DNA from: Parapristionchus giblindavisi
Lineage: Eukaryota; Nematoda; Chromadorea; Rhabditida; Diplogasteridae
Length of the DNA: 64,000 bases
Direction of reading: 5' to 3'
NCBI GenBank assembly: GCA_943737045.1
Contig: CALSFV010000288.1
Coordinates: 62,001 to 126,000, forward strand
Position 1 is the first letter of the stretch. Each line of letters starts with the position of its first letter. The translations under genes and the position numbers were made by a program. Positions 14,101-22,289 of the stretch are shown piece after piece. The notes below the pieces were generated by a model. That model was given only the letters and a program-made list of their open reading frames with translations, made no database searches and was not told the origin of the DNA.

Positions 14101-17100
14101 TCAAGACCATACATTCAGGGTGTATTTGGGACATGATAAGGATCATTTTGATCCCAAGAACGAGTCTCTAGCTTGTCTTGGAGCTGAGATATGGGTTTGC
14201 AGCCGCCAATTTGCAGCAAGGCCGCTGCGGTTGAAAAAAAATCGCAGCAACCTAAAAAAATTTTTCTGAGTAGCCGACACGAAGATCTCAAATTTATCGA
14301 AGAACGGTAGGCTGGAAAAAAAATTTCCTCTGAGTTATGATTTTTCAAAAAAGTGGACTTCGATTGCGTCATCATTACGCAATAATGATGATTTTTCATG
14401 AGTTCTCATTATCAGGGCCGGATTCCTCGATAAATTTCGTACAAGAACTCGCGAGAGCGGTCCGATAGCACGCTTGGTTCACAAAATATCGCAAAAACAA
14501 AAAGTTGGCACTGACTTTCCGGCGCGACTGTATGTGAGTTCCGACCATTCCCATGTGAAATTAATTTAGAATATTTATCTTTTTTTCGAAATATGAAGAT
14601 TTCCTAATATTAAAGTGAGAGCTCCGGTGCTCAGAGCTCCATGAAACTGAGCTCCATGAATATGGGCTCCACGAAAATGAGCTCCCGTTTCATTTCAGCC
14701 AAACGAGTGTGCGAGCAGTGTGGGACAGGCAGATAAGCCGTGGATGTTGGGCCAACCGTCGAATATGAGCAATGGCGAGAAGCAGGCGCGATGCGTTCAA
14801 TGGTATTTCGTATTTATATATTTTTAACTTAAATTTACTTATTTTACCTAATATTGAAACTCTCCGCTCTCACAAAGCTCTTTCTCGCTTTCTACATCTA
14901 CGAGAGAGTGTTGTCAGAGCGGCGGGTAAAATGAGATCGGATTGTGCATGTCAAGTTAAATTTGAAAAAAAAAATTAACTAGCACGCGCTAGTTAAATTT
15001 GTTAACTTTAATAAATATCAGTTTAGATGAATGAGAATAATAATAATCATTACTATTAAATTATCATAAGTAAATTGTTACTTTTTAATGCAGGTACAAC
15101 AAGAACACACTTCTCGTTGAGATGTTCTATGAGCGCATGAACTACCAGCTGCTCTCGGAGTCCCCAGCGTATACCGTATGTCCCGACAATCCAGTCGAGA
15201 ATTATCGATTTTCGATTTATTGATTTTTCTGTTCAGCTCGTATCATGCATCTCTGACATCGGCGGACAGGTCGGACTGTTCTTGGGTTCGTGGATTACGA
15301 TATCTTTTATGGGTGACTAGATTAACACTATTTTTTGTTCTGAATAAGGTACTTTTTCGAACTTGATTACGGCACTTTTCTGATTACGGGAAATTAAAGA
15401 TCAATGTCAGGGGCTGAATGAATCAATATTAGGTGCTCAATAAATCAATATCAAGGCCGAATCAATCAATATCAGGGTTGAATCAATCAATATCGGGTTC
15501 TGAATCAATCAATATCAGGAATGTCCATTATCTCTGTCTTCGAGTTTCTCACTCTTCTCCTCCTCGTGTGCTATTACGTCTCATCGCACCGATCGAGAAA
15601 GCGGGAGCTAGAAGAACTCGACGAATATGTGAAGAAAGTCGAGGTTATTGATTGATTGGTTGCGGTAGCTGGTCCTTTAAAGGCTCACTCCATCCTAATA
15701 TCTAACTTTTGCTCTGGTAACACTCTCTCGCTTTTTTTGTCTGCGAGTCACGTAGGAAGATCACATGTAATATTCCCTCGCAGAGACGCGAGGCGAGAGA
15801 GTGTTGTTAGAGATTCCAAATGACCAAATTGCTACAGCCACGAACATCTCTCCTATTGTTCTTTATTTGGTGGAATAAATAAAGAAGTGAATAAATAAAT
15901 AAAATATAAATAAATATACAAACAAACAAAATGCAAAAATTATCCGATGTTCTTTAAAGGCCGAGAACGCTGAAAGGGAGCGAGCACAGGAGCTGAAGGA
16001 AAAGAAACGACGCGCGGCGCAATTGCGTGCACAGGCAGAGAATGATGAGACGGATGAAGATGGAAAGAAGGGCCATGACATGTATGACACCAGAATTATG
16101 CTAATTTGGCAAAAAAATCTTTATATCTTTATGTCCGTATTTTATCTCTCTCTGATCTATCTCGATTGGGCTGTCTTGATTAATTCTCTACGAACTCGTA
16201 GCCAAGCCCGTCTGAAGTTCGCCGTACTGATTTTATGTTCCGCAATATTTTCCCTATTCTTTTGAAAGACGAAAACATAGACGAGACATTGTTGCTATTG
16301 ACCGTACACATGTTTATTTGGTACTAGAGTAGCCGGCCACAAAATGCGGTTCTATGTTTAGAGATAGAGCATAAGTGAGGATAGAGCATTAGGTAGAGGG
16401 GGGGGGGTGACATTTCAGCAACCGACATTTCGGCAACCGACATTTCAGCAACCGCATTTCAGCAACCGACATTTCGGCAACGGGGCATAACTCGGTTCAT
16501 AGGGGTCATACAAACTTGGGATGGCTATCAATGTGATCAGCATCAGTAACACTACCGTAACCTACCGTAACCCAGTTCGGTGGGTCAGATCAAGTTCGGT
16601 GGGTCAGATCGGGGCATAACTCGGTTCGTAGAGGTCATAGAAACACGAGCTGGGTATCAATGTGATCAGCATCAGCAACACTACCGTAATCTACCGTAAC
16701 CCAGTTCGGCGGGTCAGATCAAGTTCGGTGGGTCAGATTTCACAAAAAATGACGGAACAGCCACTACTTGTGCGAAATCATTATCAGCAATTGCAAACTA
16801 CCGTAATCTACCGTAACCCGGTTCGGTGGGTCAGATCAAGTTCCGTGTGTCAGATTTAACTAAAAATTGTCGGAATGGCCACGACGTGTGCGTTATCATT
16901 ATGAGCTATTGCAAACGACCGTAATCTACCGTAACCCGGTTCGGTGGGTCAGATCAAGTTCGGTGGGTCAGATTTCACTTCTAACCGTCGGAATGGCCAC
17001 TACTTGTGCGAAATCATGATGAGCCATTGCAAACTAAAGTAATCTACCGTAACCCGGTTCGGTGGGTCAGATCAAGTTCGGTGGGTCAGATTTCACTAAA

Positions 17101-18417
17101 AATTGTCCAAATGGTTACTACGTGCGTGGTATGATTATGAGTTATTGTAAACTACCGTAACCAGGTTCGGTGGGTCAGATCAAGTGCGATGGGTCAGATT
17201 TCACTAAAAATTTTCCAAATGGGACATACCACATACCACGCACATACATCATCATACGCACATCATTCCACGCACGTAGTAACAATTTGGACAATTTTTA
17301 CTGAAATCTGACCCATCGCACTTGATCTGACCCACCGAACCGGGTTACGGTAGATTACGGTAGTTTGCAATACGTCATAATGATAACGCACACTTAGTGA
17401 CCATTCCGACAATTTATAGTTAAATCTGACCCACCGCACTTGATCTGACCCACCGAACCGGGATACGGTAGATTACTGTAGTTTGCAATTGCTGATAATG
17501 ATTTCGCACACGTAGTGGCCATTCCGACAATTTTTAGTTAAATCTGACACACCGAACTTGATCTGACCCACGGAACCGGGTTACGGTAGATTACGGTAGT
17601 TTGAAATACGTCATAATGATAACGCACACTTAGTGACCATTCCGACAATTTATAGTTAAATCTGACCCACCGCACTTGATCTGACCCACCGAACCGGGTT
17701 ACGGTAGATTACTGTAGTTTGCAATTGCTGATAATGATTTCGCACACGTAGTGGCCATTCCGACAATTTTTAGTTAAATCTGACACACCGAACTTGATCT
17801 GACCCACCGAACCGGGTACGGTAGATTACGGTAGTTTGCAATTGCTGATAATGATTTCGCACAAGTAGTGGCCATTCCGTCAATTTTTGTGAAATCTGAC
17901 CCACCGAACTTGATCTGACCCGCCGAACTGGGTTACGGTAGGTTACGGTAGTGTTACTGATGGTGATCACAATGATACCCATCCCAAGTTTCTAGGACCC
18001 CTATGAGCCGAGTTATGCCCCGTTGCCGAAATGTCGGTTGCCGAAATGTCGGTTGCTGAAATGTCGGTTGCCGAAATGCGGTTGCTGAAATGTCACCCCC
18101 CCCCCTAGGTAGATCAGAGAGAGCGAGGAAAAAGGGAGGAAAAAGTGGGAGGAGATCGATAGAATATTTCTCTCTTTAGCAGATAGTAGTAAGACAATCA
18201 CACAAGTACATTTTGTACGGACAATACTCTCATAACAAATAAACAAGCGTATTTCATACCGTAAATATTGGCAAATTATTGAGTTTGGTAATTCGATTCT
18301 ACAGACAGATCATATCAATAGCAGAAAGATCCTTTATCATTGAGCCCTGAAACATATATTGATTGCAGATACGATAAGGACGAGGAAGATGCTCTGCCAC
18401 CGAAGGTCGCGGATTGA
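6385..18417 (+). CDS. DEG/ENaC (degenerin) cation channel subunit
   Basis: Exons: 6385-6393, 6690-6734, 6806-6883, 7230-7325, 7375-7476, 7861-7947, 8214-8284, 9636-9759, 10014-10070, 10113-10201, 10373-10445, 10592-10659, 10909-10982, 11274-11358, 11586-11643, 14699-14802, 15094-15175, 15237-15312, 15519-15643, 15960-16081, 18369-18417; all phases match, giving about 557 aa. Family marks appear in order: the N-terminal His-Gly gating motif (STHGIPHIG, residues 25-33), TM1 (about 43-66), FPVITVCHLNP after TM1, SRAGPLYGLRL, FGYYAGPG, SSFGIRY, PAPYGDCT, a Cys-rich extracellular domain with CGCY and CPQPC, then SDIGGQVGLFLG and TM2 (about 446-482) with a charged C-terminal tail. The usual G-x-S selectivity filter reads G451-S452-W453, so the conserved serine is replaced by tryptophan. 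The start is uncertain: the three-codon first exon (MAK) has good context, but ATG 6696 is an alternative. Two introns are greatly enlarged by foldback insertions. Confidence 0.88.
7060..7145. repeat. short hairpin repeat (CTCTCCG family), diverged copy
   Basis: In the intron between 6883 and 7230, AACTCTCCG on the left is mirrored by CGGAGAGTT on the right around a GAGA-rich centre. It belongs to the same family as the copies listed at 7630, 10708, 11385, 14855 and 25250. Confidence 0.6.
7630..7735. repeat. short hairpin repeat (CTCTCCG family)
   Basis: GCTAATTTGCAATTCTCCGC and CTGGCAATGCTCTCGCG are followed by the degraded complement. It lies in a DEG/ENaC intron. Confidence 0.65.
7955..8055. 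repeat. short hairpin repeat (CTCTCCG family)
   Basis: The segment starts just inside the intron after 7947 and ends with CAGAGCGGAAAGTTTCGAAT, the mirror half of the family consensus. The left half is diverged. Confidence 0.6.
8376..8620. repeat. array of GC palindromes in a channel-gene intron
   Basis: The 18-base perfect palindrome CATTGCGGGCCCGCAATG occurs three times (near 8441, 8553 and 8598), with shorter variants near 8376, 8423 and 8571. The stretch is strikingly GC-rich against an AT-rich intron. The segment between the two palindrome groups contains GAGA-type sequence. Confidence 0.8.
9116..9487. repeat. foldback with a tRNA-like loop
   Basis: Left arm GTGTGCCCCTTAAAGGTGG then ACCCGCGAATGTTC is mirrored by ATTCGCGGGAGTCCACC then TTTAAAGGCACACC on the right. 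The arms extend outward into halves of the CTCTCCG hairpin family (9060-9115 and 9490-9562). Between the arms, 9213-9290 is tRNA-like: box A (TTAGCGCAGTGGTAAC) and box B (GGGTTCGAATCC) are both good, but no paired acceptor stem is visible. Confidence 0.65.
9213..9290 (+). repeat. tRNA-like sequence with boxes A and B
   Basis: TTAGCGCAGTGGTAAC (box A) and GGGTTCGAATCC (box B) lie about 40 bases apart, as in a tRNA gene. The 5' and 3' ends do not form a convincing acceptor stem, so a tRNA-derived repeat or pseudogene is more likely than a working tRNA. Confidence 0.4.
9818..9897. repeat. diverged CTCTCCG-family hairpin
   Basis: CACACTCTTTATCTCCCGG and its rough complement, followed by GTGTGCCCAATTTAAAG, resemble the family's outer flank. 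The copy is decayed. Confidence 0.4.
10708..10820. repeat. short hairpin repeat (CTCTCCG family), good copy
   Basis: GCTAATTTGTAACTCTCCGC then TCTGGCAATGCTC is mirrored by AGAGCGGGGAGCTTTAAATT on the right, with an outer AGC. It lies inside the intron between 10659 and 10909 of the channel gene. Confidence 0.75.
10838..10908 (+). repeat. 17-base tandem repeat abutting an exon acceptor
   Basis: About four copies of AAGAATATCGATTTTCC run straight into the splice acceptor of the exon that starts at 10909. Each unit could supply a pyrimidine tract. The final unit ends in CCAG, which is the acceptor used in the model. Confidence 0.75.
11020..11110. repeat. short hairpin repeat (CTCTCCG family)
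   Basis: GAGCTAATTTTACACTTTAC is followed after a short loop by AGAGAGCATTGCCAGAGC. The right end is shortened. Confidence 0.55.
11385..11500. repeat. short hairpin repeat (CTCTCCG family), good copy
   Basis: GAGCTAATTTTAAACTCTCC and the mirrored GCGGAGAGTTCAAATTAGCT frame a GAGA-rich loop. It lies between the exons ending 11358 and starting 11586. Confidence 0.75.
11875..11948 (+). repeat. tRNA-like module in foldback arm
   Basis: Box A (GTGGTCGAGTGGTAAGA) and box B (GGTTCGAGTCCCC) are present. The ends GCAGCGT and ATGCTGT can form a seven-pair acceptor stem with G-U pairs; total length is about 71 bases. The anticodon and T stems are imperfect. An inverted copy lies at 12440-12512. Confidence 0.5.
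12674..13149. mobile_element. 476-bp foldback nested in the composite, TTA duplication
   Basis: The ends are CTGGGGAATGGTTTC and its near complement, with TTA on both sides (12671-12673 and 13150-13152). Deleting the element plus one TTA restores the outer arm exactly as predicted from the left arm (GTCTTAGTAAACCC). The loop holds a perfect T-arm-like hairpin, GGGGGTTCGATTCCCCC, at about 12897-12913. Confidence 0.85.
13186..14530. mobile_element. 1.35 kb mariner-like foldback nested in the composite
   Basis: Terminal inverted repeats start CAGTCGCGCCGGAAAGTCAG and extend for hundreds of bases. The right side has TA outside; the left flank reads AA, one base from TA. The insertion splits the outer arm at a TA predicted from the left arm. 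A sister copy is at 36442-37792. A TA target and a CAGT end fit the Tc1/mariner superfamily. It has no intact transposase and looks non-autonomous. Confidence 0.82.
14855..14945. repeat. short hairpin repeat (CTCTCCG family)
   Basis: AAACTCTCCGCTCTCACAAA is mirrored by TGTCAGAGCGGCGGGTAAAA around a GAGA-rich loop, in the intron after 14802. Confidence 0.65.
15385..15515 (+). repeat. AATCAATATCAGGG tandem repeat in intron
   Basis: About five degenerate copies of a CAATATCAGGG(TT)GAATCAAT unit end at the acceptor of the exon that starts at 15519. The acceptor itself (AATATCAG) is the last repeat unit. Confidence 0.7.
15670..15835. repeat. short hairpin repeat (CTCTCCG family), long-loop copy
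   Basis: CTTTAAAGGCTCACTCC then CTCTGGTAACACTCTCTCGC is mirrored by GCGAGAGAGTGTTGTTAGAG. It lies in the intron between 15643 and 15960. Confidence 0.6.
16398..18105. mobile_element. 1.7 kb foldback with 8-bp target duplication
   Basis: The ends are a run of 9-10 Gs followed by TGACATTTCAGCAACC and its complement. TAGGTAGA lies directly outside both ends (16390-16397 and 18106-18113). Sub-terminal repeats of (CAGCAACCGACATTTCGG) come next. Inside each arm, a unit of roughly 120 bases with CTACCGTAACCCGGTTCGG and GTGGGTCAGATCAAG repeats several times in tandem. An 8-bp duplication fits the hAT superfamily, although the G-run end is not typical. It enlarges the last intron of the channel gene to 2.3 kb. 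No transposase is seen. Confidence 0.83.
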
Positions 18418-18729
18418 GTGGATACAGTAATCTACAGTAGTCTGACGCAATCCACAGTCATCATATTTCAAGTGATAATCAATATTTCATGAACGCTCTA
18501 ATACATGATTAAGTAATTTGCGTCCCTTGTTGTTTATGTTTTTCCAACGTGACCCATGTAATTTTAAAATAAATTAATTGTTTTTTTATCATTTCGCATT
18601 TTTAGATTTTAAAGGAAGAGCTCTCTCAATGGCCTCTTCATTGCGCACACTAATTCTCTGTTCTCTAACAACGATATAGCATTGCGTGTCGAAGAGTCCA
18701 TTGAGAGAGGTTATGCTCCCTTTAATGTC

Positions 18730-18945
18730 TTATCGAAATCCGTGTTTTGCGTTGCTATCCGTTTCCTTTTCCTTCTGTGCCTTTTGGTATTTTGGTGATG
18801 GGATCGTTGGAGAAACACATTTGTCAAAAGAGTATAAAATGTTTCCAGGACGGAGGCGGACAACACTTACTGTATTTAGAGGGAGAGTAGTTACTGGATA
18901 TAAATCATTAGAAGGAATCAGAAGTCACTAACCAACAGAAGTCTT
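18730..18945 (+). promoter_or_regulatory. promoter-like segment, upstream copy
   Basis: It shares AACACATTTGTCAA, a TTTAGGGAGAGAGTA-like stretch, CTGGATATAAA and CAGAAGTCACTAACCA with 19617-19805. TATAAA lies near its end, as in the downstream copy, but no matching signal-peptide exon follows. This suggests a promoter duplicate that lost its gene, or one that serves as a distal element. Confidence 0.45.
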
Positions 18946-19283
18946 GGTTAATATCTTCTGAGTTTTTGGAAATATCAATCTGACCCATCAGTGACATTGA
19001 TATTCGTCTACGGGAGCGTTGTACTGTGTTGGGTCTTAAGTGGAAAACCATGACCCCCTAAATTGCTTTAAAAAGATAAGGTAGTCGACCATTATTGATC
19101 GATGGTTACGGTAGCTTCTTACCGTATCCCTATTGACAGTCAAGGTTTTCCTTGTGGGATCCAATGAGCTCCAAAATTTGTGTGGGCATCTCAGTCGATA
19201 CTTATACCGTTGTACTAATAAAACCAGATTTGACGGATGAATAAATTAAAAAGTGAAGAATAAAAAGACAATCAACATCACAA

Positions 19284-19358
19284 AAAGCCGAAATGGTGTA
19301 GTGGTCTATGGTGCGCCCTGCCATTACTTCGGGTTCATTTCCCGTGATCTCCTGTAGG
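19284..19358 (+). repeat. tRNA-like sequence, decayed
   Basis: AAATGGTGTAGTGGTCTATG resembles box A, and CGGGTTCATTTCCCG forms a four-pair T-arm-like hairpin. The acceptor ends do not pair. Confidence 0.35.
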
Positions 19359-19616
19359 ATGACATGTGCTTTGAATAACGGGATAACTTCACCTTTTTTG
19401 TGCATTTACATCACCATGTAATGGTAATGATACTATTAGTTGCTTTTTATATTTTCAGTTTTTGTTAGATCTTAATCTTTCTTAAACAGATTTATCCAGA
19501 GTAGGCTGTGATGTGTATTGTCACCCTCACCTGACGTCTTACTTGCCCAAAAAATCGGTACGATGATCCACATGAAGAGATACTTCCGCATAACTGGTGG
19601 ATCTTAAAATATTCTC

Positions 19617-19805
19617 GAAATCAATGTTTTTTGTGTTGCTATGCTGGTCCTTTTTGTGAAGGAATTTGGGAAAAACACATTTGTCAATAGAGGATGTTCC
19701 TGGGAGGAGTCAGAGAATACTTCCTGTATTTAGGGAGAGAGTACTTCCTGGATATAAACCATCAGAACTACTCAGAAGTCACTAACCATCGGAAGTCTTG
19801 GTCTT
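19617..19805 (+). promoter_or_regulatory. probable promoter of the secreted-protein gene
   Basis: This is the second copy of the segment at 18730-18945. A TATAAACCATCAGAAC box begins near 19755, about 60 bases before the start codon at 19814. Its position and repetition support a promoter role; nothing functional is shown directly. Confidence 0.5.
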
Positions 19806-19813
19806 GGGCAGAT

Positions 19814-20925
19814 ATGCGTCTTATCATTCTAATCATGCTATTATGCATTGCTCCTGACAATGCTGGAGAGGTACTGATTTCTTGCTTTTAAAGGAAATAA
19901 AAAGAACAAATATGTATAGTCATTCAAATTAAAATATAATATTTATAAAAAATAAAATTGAACGCTTTTTAGCTAACGCTAACCGTAGTATACGGAAATA
20001 CATCCTTATTATCAACTCTTCCTCGACTTAAAGCTCTACGCGACGCTATGATAAGCTACAACAGTTCGGTTTGTAATTTTTTTAACTTTAAAAGATTAAA
20101 AAAAAATTTAGGAACTTCTTTGATTTCTGGCCCACCCCCTCGTTCACCCTCCCCATTTCGATCTTTTCGATCGAGGGGTCGTCCTCCTCACTGGGAGGAC
20201 GATGTCCACGGGGGCGAAATGCTCCCCGAGCTCTCCTCAAGATGGGAGAAAAAAACTCTCATTTCATCATTCTATAAATCATGATGCGGTTGGTTTTACC
20301 ACAACCGAGAAAAGGATCGGTTACTACGCGAAATGAATAATGCGTGATGAGGAATAAGAAATGACTAGAATTGATCTGTAATATGATCTGGGCCAGAAAT
20401 CAAAGAAGTGCCAAAATGTATATATTTGTATAAATTTTGGCACTTCTCGTATAGTAAAATCATTTTTTAAAGGTAGTTAAACTATGGTATTGATAAATCC
20501 ACAGGGTACGGGCACTAGGCCACATTTCCGATTTTTGAGCGGTGTGTTTGAAGTGTTCCCGGTTTAGAAATAGTGCACGTTATGCCAACTCAATGGGGCC
20601 AACAATTTTAGGATTGTAATCAGATTTTTTGATAAACTGGAACGATTGTCGTTTCGAAGGACAAATAAATCGTAAAATGGGTAAAAAGTCAGAAATTTCT
20701 GCACTAATCTAAAAAAACACAACCGCGAAATTGAACTTGATCTTTTTGCAGGTTACTGTGAATGAATCCAAATATTTCTACTTCAATCTCACTAGTGAAG
20801 AGATCACATGTTTGTCGGAACAAGAATACTATAACTCCACTTCGCCTGAAGGTACAGGTGATGTCGTGTACAAAGCCGAGATATCTGACAAAGAATGTTC
20901 TTCGTCGACAAAATCACTTACTTAA
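19814..20925 (+). CDS. small secreted, heavily glycosylated protein of unknown function
   Basis: Three exons (19814-19870, 19973-20068, 20752-20925) join in phase 0 to give 108 aa. The first 19 residues form a clear signal peptide (MRLIILIMLLCIAP...). The mature part has five N-glycosylation sequons (NTS, NSS, NES, NLT, NST) and only two cysteines (ITCLSEQ and KECSSS), which could form one disulfide. It ends in a Ser/Thr-rich tail. I recognise no domain. The upstream TATA-containing segment supports expression. The intron before exon 3 holds a hairpin element. The start is the only ATG compatible with a signal peptide. Exon 3 could alternatively be spliced at an internal GT (20866), which would change the C-terminus. 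Confidence 0.6.
20100..20450. repeat. hairpin element in intron
   Basis: ACTTCTTTGATTTCTGGCCC on the left is matched by GGGCCAGAAATCAAAGAAGT at about 20390. The GC-rich interior (20135-20250) contains inverted GAGGGGTCG-type repeats. A second small hairpin (AAGTGCCAAAA/TTTTGGCACTT) overlaps the right end. Confidence 0.7.
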
Positions 20926-21657
20926 CCCGGAAGAGGGCCTTCTAGTATTGTTTTCCCGTAATGCTATGAAAAGAAATGAAAAAGAGAATAGAGAGTGTGT
21001 GTAAAACATGGATGGTTTAGAGTGGTTTTCTTTTCTTTTCGTGGCTTTCAACAGAGCATTATTTCGTTTCTCAACATTGATGCATTTATTTGTGTTTGTG
21101 TACTTGGAAATAAAGTGGACTTATTGTTATTTATCTATTTATTTTCATAATTATGCATGATGAATAATGAACTTTTAAATAATATTACCAATACGATATT
21201 TTGTAGTGGTTTTCATAGTTGCATATCGAAAGTTGATTAAAAGTTCGCATAGCATTGGTAAATAAGTTCAATTACAATTTCGGTCAGTTTCGATATTAAA
21301 AAAAATTTTAAAAAAGAAGATTAAGCTAGAATATCGGATTGAAAAAATGATGAAACATTTTTTATATAAAAATAAATTTATTGACTACGACCATTATTTA
21401 TTTCCAGTAGCGGTTATGTGCACCGGTGTGAAGAAGACTCCGCCCACTAACGCTCGTGAAAGTGCGCGGCGTGGATTTCGAATTTTCAATTTTCTCCGCC
21501 TTTATTTCCCAATTTCTACGACTTTTACCTTGTTTCCACTTACAATTTCTATTTGGAGCGATCGTCTTAACTATATTCTACTGTGTTGATATTTATATCA
21601 TGTTACCATCCATTTTGAACGGGTAATTCTGGATTAACTGTTCTTTGCCAGGTAACC
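20926..21657. other. intergenic and probable SF3B2 promoter region
   Basis: The first half is AT-rich. From about 21415 to 21490 it becomes GC-rich (CACCGGTGTGAAGAAGACTC) and is the best candidate promoter stretch. TTCTTTGCCAG lies just before the SF3B2 start and looks like a splice acceptor, either for an upstream leader exon or for a trans-spliced leader, as is common in nematodes. Confidence 0.5.
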
Positions 21658-22211
21658 ATGGCCGTTGGGAATCCTGTCGCCGACGACCAGTCTAGTTCAT
21701 CGGAAGATGAGCTGCTCCAGATCAAAGCACTAACAAAGAAACATATTCAGGTTCCTTAACACTTTGTTCTGTTTCAAGCTTCAATATTCCTCCATATCTC
21801 TTTGTTGAGTATGCTGTTGAACATAATCGATGAATCAAATGTCAAGCTTATTATGAGACAAACATGCTTTTGTACTCCATTAATATTATGTAACAGGCAA
21901 CACGTAAATTGCGAGGATTCTGGGTCATTTGATTTTTTCTTTTTAGGAGATAAACCGAAAGAAGCAGAAGAACAAGAAGAAGAAGGCATCCAAGAAGAAC
22001 GCTAAACAGACCAAGGTACGGTTTAACTGTCAAGTTTTTAATTTGTTCTTAACCATTCACACATAAATGCCTCATGAAACAGGACGGTTAATGAAACAAA
22101 CATTTTTGTTTTGCACGGATTGTTTCATCATTATTATTACCTTGATTTATATTTTGTATCTTCATATTCCCTCCGCGGTTACTCCTCTGCATATTATATG
22201 CTGAGAGGATA

Positions 22212-22289
<78 letters not shown>

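Larger units (their letters stand above)
11653..14555. mobile_element. composite nested foldback, outer element
   Basis: The ends read CATGGGAATGGTCGGAACTC and its complement. TGA directly abuts both ends (11650-11652 and 14556-14558), a 3-bp target duplication. The left arm (11653-about 12130) matches the right arm only after removing two later insertions from the right arm: 12674-13149 and 13186-14530. Both arms carry a tRNA-like module (11875-11948 and its inverted copy 12440-12512). The whole structure sits in the channel-gene intron 11644-14698. No transposase reading frame is visible. Confidence 0.8.
18418..19813. other. intergenic region with duplicated promoter-like segment
   Basis: Between the channel gene and the small secreted-protein gene are a diverged CTCTCCG-type hairpin (18600-18725), two related segments (18730-18945 and 19617-19805) and a tRNA-like stretch (19284-19358). 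I see no further exon chain. Confidence 0.55.
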
